Below, one piece after another: positions 1 to 12,800 of a DNA stretch of 64,000 nt. Numbering within the stretch: position 1 is the first letter of the stretch; each line of letters begins with the position of its first letter. The notes beneath the pieces were generated by a model. It was not told the DNA's origin. It saw nothing but the letters and a program-made list of their open reading frames with translations, and searched no databases. A program made the position numbers and the translations under genes. The stretch is from Anisus vortex (lineage: Eukaryota; Mollusca; Gastropoda; Planorbidae), in contig OX421497.1 of assembly GCA_949126835.1 (NCBI GenBank), positions 29,826,742 to 29,890,741 of the forward strand, written 5' to 3'.

Positions 1-48
1 GAATAAACACAGCCAGCCAGGCATATAGGTCATTAGTGATTTCCACAC
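1..48 (-). CDS. Receptor exon 13 (start of TM7), partial
   Basis: A pyrimidine-rich tract and AG at 49-50 (minus strand) precede an exon that runs off the window. It completes the Gly codon split after TM6 and reads [15 protein letters not shown], matching the ECL3/TM7 start of relaxin receptors. The phase (1) fits the 619-1460 exon exactly. Confidence 0.82.
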   Translation of the reverse strand, partial: MWKSLMTYMPGWLCLF

Positions 49-2811
49 CTGAGAGAAAAAAAAAAGATTTTTAGGTCCAGCCTGTCAACAAATCTCAATC
101 ATCAATACATAAAATTTGCTTCTTCCTTTTATAGAACAGTAGATATATTTGTGTAATTTCAATAATAGAAAATGTACTTCTAATATTATTTAATATCAAG
201 AAATAATGAAAAACATAAAAAAAGATGTTAATGCATATTGATAAATGCGTTTCTTTGCCTTTTTTTTTTTACTAGGAAACAAAATTTGTATAAATTATGA
301 TTTTTTTAGAACACATGCCTCTGAGAGTAATATATTATTCAAATGAATTTTGTAAAATTCCATAAAATAAGTACATTTAAAGTATTTTCTGTCCATTTAA
401 CATTTGATTTATACACAGAACAAAGCAACTCTACTAGGACTAACATTTTTTCATTTCATCGATTATTTCCCTTGACTTAGCCAACCAGTCTATAAGTTTT
501 AATAGGTTTAATGGGCGTTTCATAACGATACAATTTAATATTTAAACCGGCGTAAAATATGTAAAGAAAAAAAAATTAATGTTTTCATATAGTTTGATGA
601 AACTATATGTTATTTTACCTCCAAGCACCAATATCTTGATAATGATGATTGGGACCAAACACAAAAAGTCTGTAATGACTATGAAAAAGAAACGCTGAAC
701 CAAATACCACCGTTCCCTGGATTCTCGGGACGTCCTCAAAGGGAGAGCATTCCAATGAATGAAATAAAACATGGCTACGTAGGCGTAAGCGATAAAGCCA
801 AAGCATCCAAAGTTAATACCGATGAATAAAAAAGTTGAGAACTCCCAGCCTTGAACTCTGGGGTCATGAAGGTGCAGAGGGACACACACGGCGTTGTCTC
901 TATAGAACGTGCCGCCAAAATAGTCCTGGCCCATGAATGGTAGAGTGGCCAGGAATATACAGACTGCCCAGGTCAAGATCATGATGCAGTAAGATAACTT
1001 AAGGCCTCGCTTTCTGTTAGACATAGGGTACATAACAATAATGTATCTGTCCAGGGTAATAATGGACAATGTCAAGACGGACATTTCTGTGCTGAGAGTG
1101 GACAGCATCCCGGAGAAGTCACACCCCCAGCTGTTCCTCCAAATCTTGTCGTAGAAGATGTACTTTCCCCGGTATTTGATGTCCTGTACGCCGATGATGA
1201 GCAGGTAGATCCCCATGAGCAAGTCGGCCATGCTGAGGTTTTGGATGAAGAAGGAGTGGATGCGGTTGTCCTCCTTGGTGAAGAACCTGCCCAGTACGAC
1301 AAGCAGGTTGCCAAAGCAGGCAAAGAGCCCGACAATCCAGACGCTGACCCTTAGGATCATGCTCTCTAGAAGGTTCTCCTTGCTGCTGATTCCGTCGCCC
1401 TGAGGGTGACATACCTGAACGTGACTAGCGTACAGGCACATGTAAAACCTATCAAAATGCCTGAAAATTTGAGAAAAATGGAGTTCTTATAAGGCAAACA
1501 ACATAAAACGCATAGTTTAAATTGGTATTAATTTGACAAACTCATGAATAATATAAATATATAAATATATAGATAGATATGGCCTACCCTATATATATTT
1601 GTTACGGCCAGATCGCGAAGTGGCCAATATCACCTCACATTTGACCGGCTAAAGCCCGATTTATTCTTGATTTCGGACCTTGGCCGGTCAGATCGCGAAA
1701 TGGCCAGGGGCGATCGGCCAAAGCCCGATTAAGAAGGTCATGAGCAGATTTTTAGTATTTGTATACCGTAATTATCACATTAGGCTAATATTGATTAATA
1801 ATTAAGCTAAATTACAAAATCGGTCAAATTAGTTTATTATAGTAAATTAACAATATTTAATTAAAATAAACTAAAAAAAATCAGTCAAATTAGTTTATTA
1901 TAGTAAATTATCCATCTTTATTTATACTAAACTACAAAATCAGTCATGTTCATCTATCAAAGTACATTTTCGATCTATAATTAATCACTTGTTACAACAA
2001 GATAAACTTGTATGCAGTTTGATATTTCTACATTTGCCTCGATTTGTTGAGCACTTGGTGGTGCAATTGCATCGGGTGTATCCTTGGCCGCCGGTCAGTA
2101 ATTGTGAAGACGCGGCGGCTCTTAGTGATTATTCTCACGTATCTCTCTCCCATCCCTTTGTCCAAACATTCCAGTCGTTTGAGGCTTCGAGGGTCCGTCA
2201 ATGGGTGGGGCTGGGAGGGTGTTTTCCTGGTCGTCGGTGTAGGTCACGAGAACAATGATGGCCCTTCCCTATACAGTATTGACACTCCCTCTCTATCTGT
2301 TTTCATAAAATCAAACACGCTCTTTGTCATTGCTACTGGCGGCCCCACCCATGTTTATACAATACATGAAACTAGACCGCGCGGACAATGGCTAGATAAA
2401 AATACGGTCGCTCCTGCCTAACCTGACCACCTTTGTGGATTATCAAAAGTCAATCCTCTACTCACAGACACCACCCAGTCAATTTATTACGCAAATGGTG
2501 TTTTTATCCAGGTAGATAGTTTACTAAATCGTGTGATAATTAGTAAAAAGCAGAAGATGAACAGAAAATTATCGTCACAGCGTATGTATCACTGTCCTTG
2601 CTACCTTATGCAAGCCGCCATCACACCTTTGCCACCTACCGAACATTCTTGTATCAGCACATCGGACATTGGCCACGGATTGCCAGCCACATCGCGAAGT
2701 GGCCGGCCAAAGTAGCGTAAACTCTGGCAATTTCAAGCACATCGGACATTGGCCGAGCGACTCGGTCAGATCGCGATTTGGCGATCTGGCCGCACTTCGG
2801 GCTTTGGCCGT

Positions 2812-2869
<58 letters not shown>

Positions 2870-5788
2870 GAGCCAATAAAATGTTACCACTTTTTAATCA
2901 TACACAAGTTTTCAAAATGAGGACTTATTCAAAATTTTATTTACAAAATTGTAACAAAAACATCAAATTAACATTTGATAACAAAGATTTCCCACGTTGT
3001 CTGTTGTTTTCTACACAGTTCAATAATTGTTGACATGTTCAATCCCCGCTCCTCTTCTGTTGATTACATCTGGTAACATTTTATTGGCCCACCCTATATA
3101 ATTATATAGGCCTATATATATAATATCGGGGTGACCGATCTGAGATCGGTCTGCATAGTCTGAAATTAATAATAGAGATGTCAAGCATTATCATACTAAT
3201 AATAATATTTTTAGAATATATGATGCATTTAATTTCATTAACATCAAAGATCTTTGAAACAATATAGAAATTGTAAATATGAAATACATGTATATAATTT
3301 ATCATTTACTGTGGAGGGTCATATTTAATCAGGTGTAGGCCTACAAATGTATTTTGTAGTCATGTCTTCTTTTCCATTACAATATCTTTTGCTACAATAT
3401 ATTTTAATCTGCTTTAAAAGCTTTCAAAAGAACAATTATTATTTAGTGTGTAACCGGGATCATGTAATGTAATTCAATGTAACAGTAACACAATACAACT
3501 CTAGTATACTTGATAGGCTTGTTGATTGAAGATAACAACTTTAATCGATAACGACTTGTAACATAATATAATTGCAACTGTTCTATAGCCAACATCACAT
3601 CACTCCATGTACTAATACACTCACTTCAAGACCAACCTCACTTCTCAGTTGCCTAACATGTACTGTCCTATCTCTACAATCTCTCTTCCCCAAGTAAACA
3701 TACCAGTACGTCAATCACACACTTCCTGGTTACTCACTAATCGCACCTTTTGCACAAACTATTCCTTATACCTTCACACCAACTCATGCATCACTTACAA
3801 GTGATATCATTTAATAAATGCTGGTTGATAAGCTGTTATTAATTGAACAAAAATCCATCTCCAGGGAGATTCCTTATGACTTATGACTAATGAAGATTGC
3901 AAGTCATACTTATCAATGACTTTATAAAGGTCATCAATGTAGCTAGTACGACTGAACGACTTTATCATATGGTGTAGGTTAGTGTATCAATGGTATTGTT
4001 CACGAATAAACATGCATTGTAATGTGAAGTTTAGACAGATTATAAAAACATTAATTATAATAAAAAGAAAGTCAAATTTAAATAAAGCAGCCACGAATAA
4101 GAAGCTGCATATTTACATATCAATTGTACAGACAGGCTTCAACAATATGTGAATATAAAGTGAATAAAAATTAAACCATATACAGAATATATAGTTTGAT
4201 CTACGTCAATATCAATAAATACATTATAATAGTAGTATGTACTCTTTAAAATTAATAATCATGAATTCTTGATTGAGTGGATATTTAAGTCGCTCGGTGA
4301 CAGCGTCACCGGAATCAAAGAAGTACATATTACGTACGTATTGTGGACTTTCAAATTCACCATTAACATTTTTGTCTTGGATATACTGCAATATCCATCT
4401 TATAGTAGACTTGTCCTGCTGCTATGAAGCTGTAGACTCCGTGACTATTGATTGTCTGATCGTCATCTACCTTTAGCGAAGTCAGTGCGAAACATTAATT
4501 TAAGGTCCTCATACTCTTGAGGAATTTTTATGCGAGCAAATGACGTTTAAAAGAGAGACAGGCCAACTCATTTGGAAACACTGATGGCTTAACCCTAACC
4601 CTAACCCCAAGTGTAATATATATATATCCTATACTATAATACGAGTTAAAATTGTATGTGTATATATATATATATATATATGTATATATGTCTGGAAATT
4701 TTCTTCAAAAGCGCTCTAACGATTATCTTCATGTTTTAATGCACGACTTGTTTCACCTGAAAAAAAAAATCTACAGCTTTTCGGCCCCACAAATAAAAAT
4801 CGGAAATGATATTTAGACAAAAATACCCATTAGATTTATCGTAGATATTGAATTTGGCCGTGAAAACATGCCGTTGCTCGACCCACGTGTAGTGCGGCTT
4901 TCAAGAGCGGTGTTTTGTTGCGTCGCAGTTATGACGTTTTGGGAAAACCCGTAGGCTTACTACAGCAGAAAGAAGTTTAATTTCTTGTTTAGACTACTGT
5001 TGCGCAAAACCAAGTGTAATTTATGTAATGCAGGGCTGTGCAAACTACGGCCAGTGGGTAACGCGCGGGTGGACAAATGATAATATGCGGCCCTCGCGGC
5101 TTATTTAGATTAGAACGTCTTCAATATATTTTGATTAAACTTCAATATATTTTAGATTAAATTAAAAAAAAAAAAGAAAAACAAATAAATATTTACGTAT
5201 TAATTAAAAGTCAGATAATAGTTTGCCGTTTAAATAATAACAGAATTAGATGAAGTTTCACCAAACTATAGGTCTATTTTTAACTTTCTTTTATCTGACA
5301 TTTTTTTGAAAAAAAAAACACCTCTTAAACTTTTTTTGTGTTTAAACAATGAATAGCTGTATTTAGTATACACTGTAGCAGATTACACTACACTGTAAAT
5401 AGTGTTCACTGTAGCGGTATACGCTACGCTGTATACAGCATACAATGTAGCAGTATACTCTACACTGTAAATAATAAACACTGTATTAGTATCCACTTTT
5501 TTAAAAATTCAGTGCATATGTTTACGAATGTTTCATTAAAAATATATTTGATTTGCTTATAAAGGCCTACCAAAGTAAGATATATTAGAATATGTTAACA
5601 TTGTCAATTCGAAATCTGGTAAACTAGAAAAGACATCGGACATTGGCCACGGATTGCCAGCCACATCGCGAAGTGGCCGGCCAAAGTAGCGTAAACTCTG
5701 GCAATTTCAAGCACATCGGACATTGGCCGAGCGCCTCGGTCAGATCGCGATTTGGCGATCTGGCCGCACTTCGGGCTTTGGCCGTAAC

Positions 5789-5821
<33 letters not shown>

Positions 5822-8800
5822 TAGGGTGAGCCAATAAAATGTTACCACTTTTTAATCATACACAAGTTTTCAAAATGAGGACTTATTCAAAATTTTATTT
5901 ACAAAATTGTAACAAAAACATCAAATTAACATTTGATAACAAAGATTTCCCACGTTGTCTGTTGTTTTCTACACAGTTCAATAATTGTTGACATGTTCAA
6001 TCCCCGCTCCTCTTCTGTTGATTACATCTGGTAACATTTTATTGGCCCACCCTATATAATTATATAGGCCTATATATATAATATCGGGGTGACCGATCTG
6101 AGATCGGTCTGCATAGTCTGAAATTAATAATAGAGATGTCAAGCATTATCATACTAATAATAATATTTTTAGAATATATGATGCATTTAATTTCATTAAC
6201 ATCAAAGATCTTTGAAACAATATAGAAATTGTAAATATGAAATACATGTATATAATTTACCATTTACTGTGGAGGGGCATATTTAATCAGGTGTAGGCCT
6301 ACAAATGTATTTTGTAGTCATGTCTTCTTTTCCATTACAATATCTTTTGCTACAATATATTTTAATCTGCTTTAAAGGCTTTCAAAAGAACAATTATTAT
6401 TTAGTGTGTAACCGGGATCATGTAATGTAATTCAATGTAGCAGTAACACAATACAACTCTAGTATACTTGATAGGCTTGTTGATTGAAGATAACAACTTT
6501 AATCGATAACGACTTGTAACATAATATAATTGCAACTGTTCTATAGCCAACATCACATCACTCCATGTACTAATACACTCACTTCAAGACCAACCTCACT
6601 TCTCAGTTGCCTAACATGTACTGTCCTATCTCTACAATCTCTCTTCCCCAAGTAAACATACCAGTACGTCAATCACACACTTCCTGGTTACTCACTAATC
6701 GCACCTTTTGCACAAACTATTCCTTATACCTTCACACCAACTCATGCATCACTTACAAGTGATATCATTTAATAAATGCTGGTTGATAAGCTGTTATTAA
6801 TTGAACAAAAATCCATCTCCAGGGAGATTCCTTATGACTTATGACTAATGAAGATTGCATGTCATACTTATCAATGACTTTATAAAGGTCATCAATGTAG
6901 CTAGTACGACTGAACGACTTTATCATATGGTGTAGGTTAGTGTATCAATGGTATTGTTCACGAATAAACATGCATTGTAATGTGAAGTTTAGACAGATTA
7001 TAAAAACATTAATTATAATAAAAAGAAAGTCAAATTTAAATAAAGCAGCCACGAATAAGAAGCTGCATATTTACATATCAATTGTACAGACAGGCTTCAA
7101 CAATATGTGAATATAAAGTGAATAAAAATTAAACCATATACAGAATATATAGTTTGATCTACGTCAATATCAATAAATACATTATAATAGTAGTATGTAC
7201 TCTTTAAAATTAATAATCATGAATTCTTGATTGAGTGGATATTTAAGTCGCTCGGTGACAGCGTCACCGGAATCAAAGATGTACATATTACGTACGTATT
7301 GTGGACTTTCAAATTCACCATTAACATTTTTGTCTTGGATATACTGCAATATCCATCTTATAGTAGACTTGTCCTGCTGCTATGAAGCTCTAGACTCCGT
7401 GACTATTGATTGTCTGATCGTCATCTACCTTTAGCGAAGTCAGTGCGAAACATTAATTTAAGGTCCTCATACTCTTGAGGAATTTTTCTGCGAGCAAATG
7501 ACGTTTAAAAGAGAGACAGGCCAACTCATTTGGAAACACTGATGGCTTAACCCTAACCCTAACCCCAAGTGTAATATATATATATATATGTATATATGTC
7601 TGGAAATTTTTTTCAAAAGCGCTCTAACGATTATCTTCATGTTTTAATGCACGACTTGTTTTACCTGAAAAAAAAAATCTACAGCTTTTCGGCCCCACAA
7701 ATAAAAATCGGAAATGATATTTAGACAAAAATACCCATTAGATTTATCGTAGATATTGAATTTGGCCGTGAAAACATGCCGTTGCTCGACCCACGTGTAG
7801 TGCGGCTTTCAAGAGCGGTGTTTTGTTGCGTCGCAGTTATGACGTTTTGGGAAAACCCGTAGGCTTACTACAGCAGAAAGAAGTTTAATTTCTTGTTTAG
7901 ACTACTGTTGCGCAAAACCAAGTGTAATTTATGTAATGCAGGGCTGTGCAAACTACGGCCAGTGGGTAACGCGCGGGTGGACAAATGATAATATGCGGCC
8001 CTCGCGGCTTATTTAGATTAGAACGTCTTCAATATATTTTGATTAAACTTCAATATATTTTAGATTAAATTAAAAAAAAAAAGAAAAACAAATAAATATT
8101 TACGTATTAATTAAAAGTCAGATAATAGTTTGCCGTTTAAATAATAACAGAATTAGATGAAGTTTCACCAAACTATAGGTCTATTTTTAACTTTCTTTTA
8201 TCTGACATTTTTTTGAAAAAAAAAACACCTCTTAAACTTTTTTTGTGTTTAAACAATGAATAGCTGTATATAGTATACACTGTAGCAGATTACACTACAC
8301 TGTAAATAGTGTTCACTGTAGCGGTATACGCTACGCTGTATACAGCATACAATGTAGCAGTATACTCTACACTGTAAATAATAAACACTGTATTAGTATC
8401 CACTTTTTAAAAAATTCAGTGCATATGTTTACGAATGTTTCATTAAAAATATATTTGATTTGCTTATAAAGGCCTACCAAAGTAAGATATATTAGAATAT
8501 GTTAACATTGTCAATTCGAAATCTGGTAAACTAGAAAAGATGTATTCAGTATATTCGTATTTTCCTTATAACAATAGTCAGAAGTGTAATATATTGTTAG
8601 TTTTATTGAGGGGCGGGGGGGAGGGGGGAAGGAATTAAACGCATCATCTAACGTAGCCTATATATATTATAATCTTTTCATTTGCAGTCTTTTCAATGAA
8701 TAACCTAATTTCACACCGTTAATTATTTAGTATTTATATTTAATGCTCAAAATTAAAAAAAAAATTAAAAATGTTTTTCATACCATTGTTTTAATTAATC

Positions 8801-9801
8801 AATATTATATTTTGCCGCGATAGTTTATTTTAAATAGTAACACAAATGGAGGATATTAGATTATGTTAACACCAAACTATATTTTTTTACTTTTTTGTCA
8901 AACAATGTTTGGAATAATACATTGAAAACATTGAAAATCTCTATAATATATAAAAAGATCGTGTTTGTGTCCCCACGGATCCCCATTGGTCAATTTGTGA
9001 GTTTGTGTCAATGACGTATTTAGGCCTAGTCCTATATACTGTCTAATAGCTTTTCACATCTGACATGTGCCCTCTCTAGCTAAGTTGTTAACGTAGAGGA
9101 CTGCTGTGCGGGCGACCCGGGTTCGATTCTCCAGTTAGACTATGCTTATTTTTTTACCCGATTTACATTTATTCGTAGACCTTTTTAATATCAAACATAT
9201 TTGCCGGCCGTAACTCATTGTTATCTTGAATGGGTTGAGGGAGGGAGTTAAAAAAATTGACATTATTTTATAGGAAAGTTTGACAGTTGTTAAAGTTAAT
9301 TAATTAATTAATTAATTGGTCATTTATATAGCGCCTCACTCCATGCTAACAAAAGCATGCTCAGCGCGCTCACAAAAACGAAACGACAATAACACTCTAA
9401 AGTTTCGGCCGATGGAGGCACGAAACGACAATAACTTTTTAAATTAGTTTTAAACAAGTTTTTTGCTGATGGATGTGTACTTGATCAACTTAGTTGAAAA
9501 GAAAAGTCTTCAAATTCTTCTTGAATGCCTTTTTCTACACAGAGTTTTTCAGTGTCTCAGGTAAGCCGGTCCACAGTGAAGGCGCCACAGGTTCAAACGA
9601 GCGTACACCGATAGGGGAAGGGGTAGAAGAACTAAAAATTGTAACGTAATTCACGATATTTTAAATTTAAACTTTTCATTTTCATTTTTTTAAATACACA
9701 ACATTATTACATAACTGACATATATTTCTGTTGGATTTAAAACTGACAACTCTAGCCTACATGTATTTTGTTAGGGGAAGGGTTTAAAATGAGATCAAGC
9801 T

Positions 9802-9838
<37 letters not shown>

Positions 9839-12800
9839 GGGGGGGGGGGGGGGGTTATTGGGCAAAATCTAGATATTAGACTGCACAAATATAAAAATCT
9901 GCTTCGACTGTTAGAATTTAAAGCCCATGTTATTCATAGTAGAAAAAAGAAAAAGACAATTACAATTTATTGTTCTGGTAAAGACGTATTTTTAAAATTT
10001 TTGCACTGTTGTTTTACATACGCATGATGGTAGGCCTACGGTACAAGCCCCTGCTCTTTATTACCGATCGAATGATCGGTCACCTGGTACTAAATATATA
10101 AACAAACAACCAAACTCACGGTAATTATATATGTTGATGATTACCAAGCCTTGCATATAAATACTAGTTGTTCGACTTAGTTAAAAAACTTAATACATAC
10201 ACATAAGTGAGTCGATGCATATTTTGAAATGCTCCATTCTCTATTGATTGTAACTTATTATAACGTAAATCCCTGTAAATAAAAAAAAAGTAAATTTATT
10301 AAACAGAATCAATAAGTAAACTTTATTAGTAAGATCACAAAATTTGATATTGTGAAAAATATAGCGAAAAACTTCGAACATAGACTTTTAACATAACAGT
10401 TATAAAAAAATACTCAGAACGACGGAGATAAAAAATATGACAGATTCATACAACATGTCATTTGGACCTGAACTAGCCACAATTTAACACTATCTTAACA
10501 CCCTTATCTAAAGACAAGACTAGACTGAAATCGCGTATAAGGGTTGATGTCACGATATGAAATTATTACAGCATAATAGTTTAGTGCAATGTAATAAATT
10601 GCACACACAATTTGCGTGTCGGGGAGAAATCTTTCCCTTTTCACCCACTGCCTCTCCAGCCTTATTTATCGCTCCGTGCCACACCCGTGGGTAATTTTTG
10701 TTTTGTTAATGTTACCGGCGCGTCACCGGGTGGTATTGAGGGTTTATTGTACTAGTGAAGGGTGTGCTTCGATCTTCGTGGCTAGATAATTTATCGCCAT
10801 ATGTCCTCTATTTATGTGGATCTCTCGGAGGTGGAAGTAACTACATTTGGGTCTTTTGTTGACAAGGAACCCGGCTTAGAGCTCGACATGATCCAAGATA
10901 AAGAGGCGACGGTGAATGTATTTGAACATATCGACAAACGTGTACGTAAGGGACAAGAGGAGTTTACACAAGCGGGGTCGTTATGAAACGCTTCCCAATC
11001 ACAATAAATAATCATTAAACAACTGCCGACGTTAGGACATTGTAGGAAAAGTGGTGGAGGCGGGACTATTTCGTTTTTTGTTGACAAAGAAATGAGCAAA
11101 CAAACAACCCATTATAGATAGAAAATAGACCATTACTAGACCGATTGACATTGACCAACCATTGGACTGGATATCTCGATCTTATGGTAATTACCCTAGG
11201 AATAGAATATCGACCTTCTTCCGTTGGATGATGTATCGGCATGACTCGCCATCTAGGCTCAGGTGGAAACCATATAAACGATTGAAGTTTTTGTTATACA
11301 TGGACCACTGCTTCTATTGTTTTGGCTTCATTCCACGATATGTTACTTTAATAAGATTTCGTTTGAATTGTACTGTGTTTTAGACGTATACCTCTATGGT
11401 TCATTTTCATATTTTAAACCTTTAAGTGCATTATTTATTCTTAATGTGTTTTGGGAACATCAGTTTCTAAGGAGATACCACAGTTTGTAAGTGTGACTTT
11501 TTTCCAGAATACTTTGTATTTGCACAATAAACGTTTTTTATTTGAACACCTAAGAAGGACTAGTTTGTTTTAATTGCATATGTGTGTTTATACTGGAAAC
11601 AAGGAAGGTGAGCGGCAAGAGAAACAACACTTTAAATAGAAATATCTGGCGCTGCAGACACAATAAGTCTAATTTAACCACAGACCGTTATTACACTATA
11701 GGCTAACAGCCAGTGCGAGGTGGGGATATAGTGTGTGGACACTTAGCCACTGGTGCATCCTACTGACCACACTATCATATCATTATAAATGGACAAATTA
11801 TCTTCTACAAAAAGTAATGGCCGTTAACATTTGAAAGCAGACCAAATTCGATATAACACTTTGATATATTGACATTTAACTCATATCGTATACTTGATTA
11901 TTTATAGCGACATAAAATAATTACTCGTAAAAATTGTTTCTAAGTAAAGTACCCCTCGGACCAAACTGATCATAGGGCCCGTGAGTTATAAGGTCTCATA
12001 AAAAACAAAACCGGACAAGCTCTTTTGTCCAGGGCGTAACGTTAGGGTGTATGGGTTGCTCTTGGAGGGGTAGCACCTCTGGTGAGGAGGACATGTCGTG
12101 TTCCCCTCGGAACAGCTCACCCATCTTTGGTCCCCACCTGGCACCCAGCTTTCATCTGTGGCTCCAAGTAGCTGTAGCATGAGCACCGGCCACATTCCGG
12201 GAAACGGCTTCGAATTGCCGGCTAAATCAGCTGAGGGTACCCAAAAGGGCCTTAAAACCCTGGTGAATCAGACTTGACCCCTATGCATGTGAAGACTGGA
12301 ATTCAACGGACAGCTCGGAGGAATCAATAGCTGATCAACGGGCTGAAAAGCAATAGCCAGCAATTTGTGGTGGAACGCAAAGAGCACGGTATGACACGTA
12401 GAATACCCTGGTCATTTTGCATCCAGACTCTACTCCAGTCGTCTTGACCATATCTTGCCACTGAACGAAAAAGTGAGGATGAGGCTGCGCAGCTCTTCCT
12501 CACTTAAATTTAAATCACGCGCAAGTCATCCTTGTCAACCTATTGTCATCTCATCCTATCATCCTTACAAAGCCCTGCGGCGATGGGAATGCTGCGAAAC
12601 GGTAGATGTGGATAGACTGGCAGCCGTAGTGGCAGACCTACACGTAGGCGACTCAGGCCATATGGTCGTCTTCCATTGACTTCAAGCAGCAACGGAGTTC
12701 GGCAGCCCACAGAGCAGCTAAGCAGACATTTTTAGGACAGAGCTTTTTACCTCCGTAGGCTGAGGACGGGGCTAGAAAAGGTGCAATAAATAAAGCCTGC

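Larger units (their letters stand above)
2659..8540. repeat. Direct tandem duplication, two units of about 2.97 and 2.91 kb
   Basis: Unit 1 is 2659-5632 and unit 2 is 5633-8540. They are nearly identical base for base. Differences are single substitutions (e.g. AAGAAGTAC against AAGATGTAC near 4318/7277) and shorter TA runs in unit 2. Each unit holds the right part of the TIR element, a TA microsatellite, a MITE, a Helitron-like fragment with a solo LTR, a short telomere-like CCCTAA run and a hAT end. It lies inside the last large intron of the receptor gene. Confidence 0.9.

Noticed and set aside
542..618. End of the 7TM open frame after LVLGG
   Set aside because: Intron read-through; a GTAAAA donor follows and TM7 continues in phase in the exon at 1-48.
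2044..2421. 125-codon open frame
   Set aside because: Lies inside a TIR element, has no domain, and another frame is open over much of the same stretch.
2654..2890. Ile-Tyr repeat open frames (also at 5604-5848 and 18973-19155)
   Set aside because: Translation of TA microsatellites.
4588..4606. TAACCCTAACCC run as an internal telomere or chromosome fusion point
   Set aside because: Fewer than three units; too short, and simply duplicated at 7546.
9066..9135. Functional tRNA gene
   Set aside because: Box A and B are present but no acceptor stem pairs; SINE-like at best.
10548..11650. Possible LTR with primer-binding site TGGCGC at 11647
   Set aside because: No second LTR, no clear CA end before the site and no gag/pol sequence; kept only as an unassigned segment.
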